This document shows positions 54,724 through 64,000 of a stretch of DNA of 64,000 bases, piece by piece. Where the stretch lies: NCBI GenBank assembly GCA_037974665.1, contig CM075771.1, forward strand, positions 3,285,994 through 3,349,993, in the 5' to 3' direction. Positions within the stretch are counted from its first letter, which is position 1. Every line of letters starts with the position of its first letter. The translations under genes and the position numbers were made by a program. Source of the DNA: Ehretia macrophylla. Lineage: Eukaryota > Streptophyta > Magnoliopsida > Boraginales > Ehretiaceae. The notes under the pieces are model-generated. The model had not been told where the DNA came from, made no database searches, and worked only from the letters and a program-made list of their open reading frames with translations.

Positions 54724-57700
54724 TTTGAGGCCCGACCCCGAATAATGTGTCATACCTTGATTTGCATGCCATAGATCCCTAATTATATGACCGACCTTGG
54801 ATTACGTGCCCTGTCTTGGTTTTCGTGCATGCATCGTTATACGTGCCTTAACCTAGAATTGTGTGCCCTAATCCTCGATATACATGCGATACCTAGTTAA
54901 ACATGCCATGACCTTAATTTACGTGCGAGACCTTGATTTATGTGTGTCTCTTCGTTTCGCGTGCATTAATCTTGAATTGTGTGCTTTAACCTAGGTTTAA
55001 GAGTCGTGTCTTGAATTACGTGCATTGCATTGAATTATGTGCCTTATTTTGGTCTACGTTCATTCACCTAGGGTTGCGTGTGTTAGCATTAGAATCCGTG
55101 CACTTATCTTGAAGTATGTACCTTAGTCTTGAAATACGTGTTGTACCTCGTAGTTCGTGTCTACCTCGTAATTCATGCCCTAGATCTAGGAATCCATGCC
55201 ACCATGTTAATCAAGAAAGAATCCTACACAAAGCACTAGACACTAAAATAATTCTCCCCAATCCACTAACCAATATTATATTCCTACTTCAAATTCTCTA
55301 CAAACTCCACTAACAATAAAATAATACTAAACTATTCCTACATTTTCCACTATCTATTATTCTATTCATAATTCAACTCATCAACAAACATTCCTATATT
55401 TTATTCTACCTAGATTCCCTCATTCCCCAACATTCCTATGACAATTCTAATGACACAAATGCATAAAAATTTAGTCCTAGACAAACTATGACAAAACACT
55501 TAACACAATGCATCAAAAATTGCTCAATTCTCCTCAAATCTCCACCATTTTCGACCAAGTGCTCCATGCCCATGCTAGCCATTTCAAAATACTCCTTCAA
55601 GACACAAAAATACTGAAAATGGGCTGCCCAAGGCCGACCATATGCTTAGAACAATGCAAAACATCACTCTTTGTCATTCTTTGTCATATTCTTTCATTTC
55701 TCTTTCATTTCTCCTTCTTTTCTCTCACTTCCCTCTCATTTTCTCTCTCCATTTCGGTTTTGGCTGAGTTCTCTACCTCCATAGCTTATCTTCTTCACAC
55801 CATAGCTAAAAAAAGCAAGCCATAAGCAAAGGACCTCAACCGAGCTAGCTAGGAAGTGAAAATCAGACATGCATGTACATTGAAGACTTCTATTCGGCCT
55901 AGGTAAGCTTCTTGACTTCCATTTCTTTTCTTCATGTTCTAACCTCATGCATGTGCTAAGAGATTGATCACTAAGCTAGGAAAAAATAGAGAAAAGCTAG
56001 TTGGAATCTCGGCTAAGCAAGAAGAAGAAGAAGATATTTGAGCTTCAACAAGGTTTTTGAGCATCTTTTGGGTTGATTGCTAAGGTGAGGGCTAAAACCT
56101 TTTGAAAACTCTTCAAAAATCCACATGAATGCTCATAAATGTGTGTATTTGCTTCTGTACTTGAGTTATATGTTCGTTCATAAGCTTAAACAACCATGCA
56201 TGGCAAGATCTTGGCTTGAAAGTGATGCTAGGTGAAGTCGAATTGTTGACAGCTCTCTGACCAGTCTGTTTCGAGGTAAGTTTAGCTAGGCAAATGATGT
56301 TGAAAATTCATGAAAATTTGTAGGTGACTATTTTGGAAGTTTTGAACATTTTTTTCCAGAAATAGGCCGAAGCTAATGTTGACTCTAAGATCCTCAAAAT
56401 GGCGAATCTTTAAAATGTGTCCAAATCTGGAAATCTGAAAAAATGAAGCAGGTTTTGGCAGATGCACTGATCTTGTGGAACGAACCATATTTGACTTAGT
56501 AAATGATGTCAAAAATGCATGAAATTTGGTGTGCTTCTAGATTTTTCAGTTCTGGAAAATTTTGTCAGAAATGGACCAAGGCTAAAACTGACCCTAAGGA
56601 CCTTAAAAATGTCAATTATGGAAATGTGTGCAAATCTGGACAGTTTTGTGCTATCTCACTGTTTCGGCTATATCTAATGATCCCGAACTCCAATTGATGC
56701 AAGGTTTGTTTCTGATTTTAGTTATCTTCCTAAGATTTAATTTGACATCTTATTCACTGGATTTGGAGTTTTTTTGCTTATCCTATTGATTGTGAGAAAA
56801 CAGCCTATTGCAGTAAGGGTTTCACTTAGCTATATGCTTGGAAAAATTATTGTAACCTCTCTTGTGGTGTTAATTGCTTGGAATTGTGGTGTTGAGATGT
56901 TGTGTGGACTGTTTTGAGTACTTGAGGATGTTGAATTATATGATGCATGGTTTGAGATTGACTTTGAGTTTGGTTGAGGCTCAAATTGCACAAATATGCA
57001 CGAAATGGAAACCCTAATGACTAGGTAGTTTTGCTAAGTGTTGATCATTTGAATATTGTGTGGAATTATATGTTTAGTAGGCTTCCCGTAAATGCCTTTA
57101 TAGTCTTAAATGTGATTTTGATCATTGCATGTTGACAAATAAGCTTTTCTTGCACCCGAACCCACGTAGATGTTATTGCATGTTGAATAAGCTTACTACT
57201 TGATCACGTGGACTTTGAAATGAGTTATATTGCCTGTTTTACATGTGTTACATGGCTGCCCGTTTAATTTTCATATAACTCTATATGCCTTTCAAGTGAA
57301 ATTTCCTATCTTATCGTGCCCTGCTTGTTTACCTGTTTACTTGGTCAATGTGCAATCTTATGACTGTCCGGAGGCAACCTACTTTGTTATCCTCCTCCTG
57401 TGATATATTCCCTGTTATGAATGTGCATTGCATACAAGGTTGCAACCTTTCCTGTTGGCATGGCAGCGATCAGCACACCGGGCGGCATCGGGCTTGCCGG
57501 TGCACCCGTGACTACCATGGTCACATTCCCTCTCTCGCTTGGGGGCTAGACTTCCTCGGAGGGTTGGGTCATAGGATTTCGGGGTACATCCGAAGTACAC
57601 CCACCTGGCGTGTTTGGGGGATGATTTGAAGTCGACCGCAACTTCTGATTCTGAAACTGATCTGAGAGCTAAAGCTCACCGTATCCTTTTACTATGTGTA

Positions 57701-58588
57701 TAAGTACTCTCGCTTGGTTCCTAGAGAACCTCGGGGAGGAAAGACTGGTATTTCTGTTCCTGTATCTTATATTATTGTTATATTCATGCTAGCAAAAGGA
57801 TTTTCATAAGTTGAACTGGAAAATGAGTTTCAAAACCTATTTCTCGTTCCCCCTCGATGAGTTCATAAGGACTCACCCTCTTTTATCATCTCAGGTGAAG
57901 AAGATCAAGAACAGGTACCCGAGGACGATGTGCCTAACAATGGTTCCTTGGAGTGATTGCCTGTCCCTACGTGCTTTTGTGCTTTGCCTGAAAGTGGTTG
58001 CTATATGGATGTTGTGTTTGATTGCAAACTATTCATTTTATTGATGTAAATGACCCCGTTGTAATTTGGGTCTAATTCTGGGATTGTACTATCTATAACC
58101 GGACGAATTTTTATTTGGTTGTTTGCTTTCGTTTTCTTAATTAGTAGTTATCGTATGCTTTCAAACCACTAGATGAACGATCAACTAAGTTAATTCTATC
58201 TAATTTCACTTAGGTGCTCATTTGCAAACTAAATGATAATAGGTACTTGCATGACAGGAAATTAACAAATAAACGGGACATAGTTATCATGTTAGGCTTA
58301 TTAACCAAACGAGACTTTCAAGATAAACTAGTAGGCAAATCGGTTGGTGACAAATAGGAGTCCTTAATGGAATTGGATTAATGATTGGAATAATTGAGGC
58401 GTTTAGAGAATTAGGTCAAACCAAAGAGCCCAATTACAGCCATTATGCTGCCGGTTTACCAAAAAATTTTGGAGTTTAGGCCAAAACGTTAAGTGTTAAA
58501 TCTTCATGAATGGTTAAGTACGAGACGTTACTTGAATGTTTAGATCACACCCTAGTCTAACCTTTATAGGCCGGGTTGGGGTGTGACA
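54724..58588 (+). mobile_element. E4: solo LTR (3865 bp) of the E1/E2 family
   Basis: Starts TTTGAGGCCCGACC, where the family starts TGTGAGGCCC, and ends GGTTGGGGTGTGACA. No primer site, interior or second LTR, and perfect 5-bp duplications on both sides: the product of recombination between two LTRs that removed the interior. It is ~280 bp longer than the E2 LTRs, in part because it keeps a ~80-bp segment at 57342-57425 and has a longer AT-rich stretch around 55200-55600. Small frames inside it are unconserved. Confidence 0.93.
54740..55200 (+). repeat. ACGTG-type short repeats, E4
   Basis: Same ~20-22-bp degenerate repeats as in E2, here the longest tract (to CCATGCCACC near 55203). Confidence 0.75.
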
Positions 58589-58593
58589 ATCCG
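58589..58593. repeat. E4 target-site duplication, right
   Basis: ATCCG, after which the spacer continues GGACGGAAAAACAGG as in neighbouring units. Confidence 0.93.
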
Positions 58594-58919
58594 GGACGGA
58601 AAAACAGGTCAAAAAAAAAAGTGTCCTGAAACTGATGAAAACGTTGGATTTTAGCGTCCAAAAACGGGCACAGCGAGCAAGCTGACTGCCCCCGTCGTAG
58701 AGCTCTCAGAGAGCTTTGCAATGGTACGCTGTGCGCCGCGTAATTCCTTCCGGATCAAAAGTTATAGGCACCGGAGCGACGGAGACTTGGTCACAAACCC
58801 TACGCCCTCGGTTTGCGGGCCCGGCCTCTACGTGAAGCGAAGTTGTCTTGCCCAATGTTCCGTGGGATTCGATAATAAAGATTTGGTGGATAAAGTATCT
58901 TGGCAACCCTAACCAGGGC

Positions 58920-58927
58920 AAAAAAAA
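58920..58927 (-). terminator. Pol III poly-T terminator of copy 48 (representative)
   Basis: A8 on the plus strand, T8 on the gene strand, 8 bp past the 3' end, preceded by a T4 directly after the C run. This T4 + T8 arrangement occurs in nearly every unit; exceptions are the type A units (T8 interrupted) and copy 12 (T14). Confidence 0.88.
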
Positions 58928-58935
58928 TTGAAAAG

Positions 58936-59054
58936 GGGGTGCAACACGAGGACTTCCCAGGGGGTGACCCATCCTAGTACTACTCTCGCCCAAGCACGCT
59001 TAACTTCGGAGTTCTGATGGGATCCGGTGCATTAGTGCTGGTATGATCGCACCC
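58936..59054 (-). rRNA. 5S rRNA: 5S rRNA gene, copy 48 (one substitution)
   Basis: Differs from consensus at one base (GGTGACCC on the plus strand, RNA 89, at the C-box edge). With intact TATA-like, GC and C(-1) elements and an intact terminator, it is the most plausible functional copy that still has its own promoter. Confidence 0.95.
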
Positions 59055-59081
59055 GTCATGTTGAGGGCACAATTCCTATAT
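59055..59081 (-). promoter_or_regulatory. 5S external promoter of copy 48 (representative)
   Basis: On the gene strand: C at -1, GC at -14/-13 and ATATA at -27 to -23, the arrangement known from Arabidopsis 5S genes. Conserved in most units here. Confidence 0.88.
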
Positions 59082-59115
59082 GTGTTAACGGTTCATAGTC
59101 CCAGCCTAGAGAGAT

Positions 59116-59141
59116 GGCCCATTCAAAAGGCCCAATGGGCT
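59116..59141 (-). promoter_or_regulatory. GGCCCA/TGGGCT inverted repeat upstream of copy 48 (representative)
   Basis: 7-bp arms GCCCATT and AATGGGC around a 10-bp loop that itself contains GGCCCA, at about -62 to -87. These are TGGGCC/T 'site II' cores, known in plant promoters of ribosomal protein genes. Present in almost every unit, which suggests a role, though simple array homogenisation would also preserve it. Confidence 0.6.
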
Positions 59142-59613
59142 TCACCACAACCCATCAGCTTCAACAACGCAGCATCCTCGCAAGACGTGATATCGACACG
59201 TTGTAGGGACCTCAGATGTTCCACGAGTCAAGTTGTCGTCCTTTTAACAGCTCACGACGTACAATCCAGGATGAAAAAATAGAGCAAATGAACAAAAGTG
59301 GCCTGAAACTGATGAAAACGTTCGATTTTGGCCTCCAAAAATGGGTACAGCGAGCAAGCTAGCTGCCCCCCGTCGTAGAGCTCTCAAAGAACTTTGCAAC
59401 GGTATGTTGTGCGCCACGTAACTCCTTACGGATCAAAAGTTATAGGCACCGAAGCGACGGAGACCTAGTCACAAACCCAACGCCCTCGGTTTGCGGGCCC
59501 GGCCTTTACGTGAAGCGAAGTTGTCTTGCCCAATGTTCCGTGGGTTTCGGTAATAGAGATTTGGTGGATAAAGTATCTTGGCAACCCTAACCAGGGCAAA
59601 AAAAATTGAAAAG

Positions 59614-59731
59614 GGGGTGCAACACGAGGACTTCCCAGGGGTCACCCATCCTAGTACTACTCTCGCCCAAGCACGTTTAACTTCGGAGTTCTGATGGGAT
59701 CCGGTACATTAGTGCTGGTATGATCGCACAC
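59614..59731 (-). rRNA. 5S rRNA: 5S rRNA gene, copy 49
   Basis: 118 bp: a 1-bp deletion plus about 3 substitutions. GTACATTAG and GCACACG are shared with copy 52, three units to the right. Confidence 0.91.
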
Positions 59732-60289
59732 GTCATGTTGAAAGCACAATTCCTATATGTGTTAACGGTTCACAGTGCCAGCCTAGAAAGATGGCCCATT
59801 CAAAACGCCCAATGGGCTTAACGACAACCCATCCGCTTCAACAACGCAGCATCCTCGCAAGACGTGATATCGACACATTGTAGGGCCCTCTGATGTACTG
59901 CGAGTCAGGTTTTCGTCCTTTTAACAGCTCACGACGTACGATCCGGTACGAAAAAATCGGGCAAAAGAAGAAAAGTGTCCTGAAAGTGATAAAAATGTTC
60001 GATTTTGGGCTCCAAAAAGGGGCACAACGAGCAAGCTGGATGCCCCCGTCGTAGAGCCCTCAGAGAGCTTTGTAACGGTATGTTGTGCGCCGCGTAACTC
60101 TTTACGGATCAAAAGTTATGGGCACCGGAGTGACGCGGACCTGGTCACAACCCCTATGCCCTCGGTTTGCGGGCCCAGCCTCTACGTGAAGCAAAGTTGT
60201 CTTTCCCAATGTGCCGTGTGATTCGGTAACAGAGATTTGGTGGATAAAGTATCTTGGCAACCCTAACCAGGGCAAAAAAAATTGAAAAG

Positions 60290-60408
60290 GGGGTGCAACA
60301 CGAGGACTTCCCTGGGGGTCACCCATCCTAGTACTACTCTCTCCCAAGCACGCATAACATCGGAGTTCTGATGGGATCCGGTGCATTAGTGCTAGTATGA
60401 TCACACCC
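60290..60408 (-). rRNA. 5S rRNA: 5S rRNA gene, copy 50
   Basis: About 6 substitutions. AACATCGG, GATCACACCC and the following GGCCAAATGTGC spacer variant pair it with copy 53. The upstream element is altered (TCGATATGTA). Confidence 0.9.
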
Positions 60409-60964
60409 GTCATGTTGAGGGCACAATTTCGATATGTATTAACGGTTCACAGTGCCAGCCTAGAGAGATTGCCCATTCAAAAGGCCAAATGTGCTTAACG
60501 ACAACCCATCCGCTTCAACAACGCAGCATCCTCGTAAGACGTGATATCGACACGTTGTAGGGCCCTCTGATGTCCCGCGAGTCAGGTTGTCGTCCTTTTA
60601 ACAGCTCACGACGTACGATCCGGGACGGAAAAATAGGGCAAAAGAAGAAAAGTGTCCTGAAATTGATGAAAATGTTTGATTTTGGGCTCCAAAAATGGGC
60701 ACAACGAGGAAGCTGGCTGCCCCCGTCGTAGAGCTCTCATAGAGCTTCGCAACGGTATGCTGTGCGACGCGTAACTCCTTACTGATCAAAAGGTATAGGC
60801 ACCGGAGCGACGGAGACCTGGTCACAAACCCTACGCCCTCAGTTTGCGGGCCCGGCCTCTACGTGAAGCGAAGTTGTCTTGCCCAATATTCCGTGGGATT
60901 TGGTAAAAGAGATTTGGTGGATAAAGTATCTTGGCAACCCTAACCAGGACAAAAAATTGAAAAG

Positions 60965-61083
60965 GGGGTGCAACACGAGGACTTCCCAAGGGGTCACCCA
61001 TCCAAGTACTACTCTCGCCCAAGCACGCTTAACTTCAGAGTTCTGATGGGATCCGGTGCATTAGTGCTGGTATGATCGCACCC
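60965..61083 (-). rRNA. 5S rRNA: 5S rRNA gene, copy 51
   Basis: About 3 substitutions. Shares upstream spacer variants with copy 48 (GGGCTTCAC, CCACGAGTCAAG) and downstream ones with copy 54 (CAATATTCC, GTAAAAGAG). Confidence 0.92.
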
Positions 61084-61641
61084 GTCATGCTGAGGACACA
61101 AGTCCTATATGTGTTAACGGTTCACAGTCCCATCCTAGAGAGATGGCCCATTCAAAAGGCCCAATGGGCTTCACGATAACCCATAAGCTTCAACAACGCA
61201 GCATCCTCGCAAGACGTGATATCGACACGTTGTAGGGACCTCTGATGTTCCACGAGTCAAGTTGTCGTCCTTTTAACAGCTCACGACGTACAATCCGGGA
61301 CGAAAAAATAGAGCAAATGAACAAAAGTGGCCTGAAAATGATGAAAACGTTCGATTTTGGCCTCCAAAAATAGGTACAGTGAGCAAGCTAGCTGCCCCGG
61401 ACGTAGAGCTCTCAGAGAACTTTGCAACGGTATGCTGTGCCCCGCGTAACTCCTTACGGATCAAAAGTTATGGGTACCGGAGCAACGGAGACCTAGTCAC
61501 AAACCATACGCCCTCGGTTTGCGGGCCCAGCCTCTACGTGAAGCGAAGTTGTCTTGCCCAATGTTCCGTGGGATTCGGTAATAGAGATTTGGTGGATAAA
61601 GTATCTTGGCAACCCTAACCAGGGCAAAAAAAATTGAAAAT

Positions 61642-61759
61642 GGGGTGCAACACGAGAACTTCCCAAGGGTCAACCATCCTAGAACTACTCTCGCCCAAGC
61701 ACACTTAACTTCGGAGTTCTGATGGGATCCGGTACATTAGTGCTGGTATGATTGCACAC
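61642..61759 (-). rRNA. 5S rRNA: 5S rRNA gene, copy 52 (decayed)
   Basis: 118 bp with about 8 changes, including a disturbed C box (GTCAACCATCC) and CpG loss at RNA 7. Probably inactive. Confidence 0.87.
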
Positions 61760-62317
61760 GTCATGTTGAAGGCACAATTCCTATATGTGTTAACGGTTCA
61801 CAGTGCCAGCCTAGAGAGATGGCCCATTCAAAACGCCCAATGGGCTAAACGACAACCCATCCGCTTCAACAACGCAGCATCCTTGCAAGATGTTATATCG
61901 ACACGTTGTGGGGCCCTCTGATGTACCGCGAGTCAGGTTGTCGTCCTTTTAACAACTCACGACGTACGATCTGGTACGAAAAAATCGGGCAAAAGAAGAA
62001 AAGTATCTTGAAACTGATGAAAACATTCGATTTTGGGCTCTAAAAACGGGCACAACGAGGAAGCTGGCTGCCCCGGTTGTAGAGCTCTCAAAAAGCTTTG
62101 CAACGGTATGCTGTGCGCCGCATAACTCCTTACGGATCAAAAGTTATGGGCACCGGAGCGACGGAGACCTGGTCACAAACACTACGCCCTCGGTTTGAGG
62201 GCCCGGCCTCTACGTGACGCAAAGTTGTCTTTCCCAATGTTCCGTGTGATTCGGTAACAGAGATTTGGTGCATAAAGTATCTTGGCAACCCTAACCAGGG
62301 CAAAAAAAAATGAAAAG

Positions 62318-62436
62318 GGGGTGCAACACGAGGACTTCCCTGGGGGTCATCCATCCTAGTACTACTCTGGCCCAAGCACGCTTAACATCGGAGTTCTGAT
62401 GGGATCCGGTGCATTAGTGCTGGTATGATCACACCC
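62318..62436 (-). rRNA. 5S rRNA: 5S rRNA gene, copy 53
   Basis: About 5 substitutions, most shared with copy 50; also CATCCATCC in the C box. Confidence 0.9.
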
Positions 62437-62992
62437 GTCATGTTGAGGGCTCAATTCCTATATGTGTTAACGGTTCACAATGCCAGCCTAGTGAGATGGC
62501 CCATTCAAAAGGCCAAATGTGCTTAACGACAACCCATCATCTTCAACAACGTAGCATCCTCGCAAGACGTGATATCGACAAGTTGTAGGGCCCTCTAATG
62601 TCCCGCGAGTCAGGTTGTCATCCTTTTAACCGCTCACGACGTACGATCCTGGACGAAAAAACAGGGCAAAACAAGAAAAGTGTCCTGAAACTAATGGAAA
62701 CGTTCGATTTTGGGCTCCAAAAATGGGCAGAACGAGCAAGCTGGCTGCCCCCGTCGTAGAGCTCTCATAGAGATTTGCAACGGTATGCTGTGCGCCGCGT
62801 AACTCATTACAGATCAAAAGTTATGGGCACCGGAGCGACTGAGACTTGGTCACAAACCCTACGCCCTCGGTTTGCGGGCCCGGCCTCTACGTGAAGCGAA
62901 GTTGTCTTGCCCAATATTCCGTGGGATTCGGTAAAAGAGATTTGGTGGATAAAGTATCTTGGCAACCCTAACCAGGGCAAAAAATTGAAAAG

Positions 62993-63111
62993 GGGGTGCA
63001 ACACGAGGACTTCCCAGGGGGTCACCCATCCTAGTACTACTCTCGCCCAAGCACACTTAACTTCGGAGTTCTAATGGGATCCGTTGCAGTAGTCCTGGTA
63101 TGATCGCACCC
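62993..63111 (-). rRNA. 5S rRNA: 5S rRNA gene, copy 54
   Basis: About 5 substitutions, including CpG loss in the A box (CACACTT) and three near RNA 18-28. Confidence 0.91.
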
Positions 63112-63670
63112 ATCATGTTGAGGGCACAATTCCTCTATGTGTTAATGGTTCACAGTGCCAGCCTAGAGAGATGGCCCATTCAAAAGGCCTAATAGGCTTA
63201 ACGACATCCCATCCGTTTCAACATAGCAGCATCCTAGCAAGATGTGATATCGACACGTTGTAGTGCCCTCTGATGTTCCGCGAGTCAGGTTGTCGTCCTT
63301 TTAACAGCTCACGATGTACAATCCGGGACAAAAAAATAGAGCAAAAGAACAAAAGTGGTCTGAAATTGATGAAAACGTTCGATTTTGGGCTAAAAAAATG
63401 GGCACAGCGAGCAACCTGGCTGCCCCCTGTTGTAGAGCTCTCAGAGAGCTTTGCAACGGTATACTGTGAGCCACATAACTCCTTGCGGATCAAAAGTTAA
63501 GGGCACCGAAGCGACGGAGACCTGGTCACAAACCCTACGCCCTCGGTTTGCGTGCCCGGCCTTTAGGTGAAGCGAAGTTGTCTTGCCCAATGTTCCGTGG
63601 GATTCGGTAATAGAGATTTGGTGGATAAAGTATCTTGCCAACCCTAACCAGGGCAAAAAAATTTGAAAAG

Positions 63671-63789
63671 GGGGTGCATCACGAGGACTTCCAAGGCGGT
63701 CACCCATCCTAGTACTACTCTCGCCCAAGCACGCTTAACTTTGGAGTTCTGATGGGATCCGGTAGATTAGTGCTGGTATGATCGCACCC
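63671..63789 (-). rRNA. 5S rRNA: 5S rRNA gene, copy 55
   Basis: About 6 substitutions, two at RNA 25-26 (GGTAGATTAG) and two at RNA 93-98. Its upstream spacer runs to the window end. Confidence 0.9.
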
Positions 63790-64000
63790 GTCATGTTGAG
63801 GGTACAATTCCTATATGTGTTAAAGGTTCATAGTGCCAGCCTAGAAAGATGGCCCATTCAAAAGGCCCAATGGGCTCAACGACAACCCATCCGCTTCAAC
63901 AATGCAGTATCCTCGCAAGATGTTAAATCGACACGTTGTAGGGCCCTCTGATGCACCGCGAGTCAGGTTGTCGTCCTTTTAACGGCTCACGACGTACGAT

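Larger units (their letters stand above)
58589..64000 (-). repeat. 5S rDNA array, block V (copies 48 to 55)
   Basis: Eight genes, period 675-678 bp, running off the right end within a spacer. Copies 48-49-50 pair with 51-52-53 at 2028-2029 bp, and 51 with 54, so a 3-unit higher-order repeat is present. Confidence 0.95.

Noticed and set aside
1362..63728. Dozens of 60-100-codon open frames recurring in the 5S units on both strands, for example 32399-32833
   Set aside because: They repeat every ~677 bp, overlap on opposite strands, run through the 5S gene itself and are broken in many units. They are by-products of a repeated sequence, not genes.
1..64000. A tandem array of Cassandra-type TRIM elements, which carry 5S sequence in their LTRs
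   Set aside because: No initiator-Met primer site, polypurine tract, TG...CA ends or target duplications occur within the ~677-bp units. The TATA/GC/C(-1) promoter and the poly-T terminator fit true 5S rDNA. A CTCTGAT in the spacer only weakly resembles a primer site.
1..64000. CRISPR-like periodic repeats
   Set aside because: The period is ~677 bp with a 5S gene in each unit; there are no short repeats with unique spacers, and the genome is a plant's.

Overview
This window comes from a plant nuclear genome, almost certainly an angiosperm. It is a tandem array of 5S ribosomal RNA genes broken up by four long-LTR retrotransposon insertions. The plant assignment rests on three things: a 119-bp gene with plant-type 5S sequence and internal boxes; a plant-style upstream promoter (TATA-like element at about -27 to -23, GC at -14/-13, C at -1); and plant Ty3/Gypsy-type LTR elements with an initiator-methionine tRNA primer site. 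I cannot name the species. I found no ordinary protein-coding gene.

Layout. All 5S genes lie on the minus strand in units of about 677 bp (119-bp gene plus about 557-bp spacer). I count 55 copies, numbered 1 to 55 from left to right, in five blocks: 1-1653, 6465-18137, 28197-44007, 52085-54723 and 58589-64000. Between the blocks lie: E1 (1676-6464, minus strand), a truncated element with a 5' LTR, primer site and broken gag; E2 (18138-28196, plus), a complete element with ~3.57-kb LTRs and a non-coding interior; E3 (44008-52084, plus), a second family with two 3218-bp LTRs that are almost identical; and E4 (54724-58588, plus), a solo LTR of the E1/E2 family. Target-site duplications are perfect for E3 (AAAAT) and E4 (ATCCG) and decayed for E2 (CCCGT/CTTGT). 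Removing E2, E3 or E4 restores a normal unit, so they landed in an array that already existed. E1's left end is instead rearranged, with a short piece of 5S spacer at the junction.

State of the 5S genes. Most copies carry 3 to 10 substitutions, many of them CpG transitions, as expected of a methylated and mostly silent part of a 5S locus. Only copy 20 matches the consensus (apart from its last 3' base), and E2 has inserted at its transcription start and separated it from its promoter. Copies 46 and 48 are one change from consensus.

Organisation above the unit. Shared rare variants show higher-order repeats: an 8-unit (~5.4 kb) period in the second block, a recurring A-C-...-B module in the third, and a 3-unit (~2.03 kb) period in the last. 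One recurrent unit type carries both a damaged TATA element and an interrupted poly-T terminator, yet occurs at least four times.

All comparisons were done by eye. Substitution counts are approximate to one or two; the stated boundaries were checked against the numbered lines.
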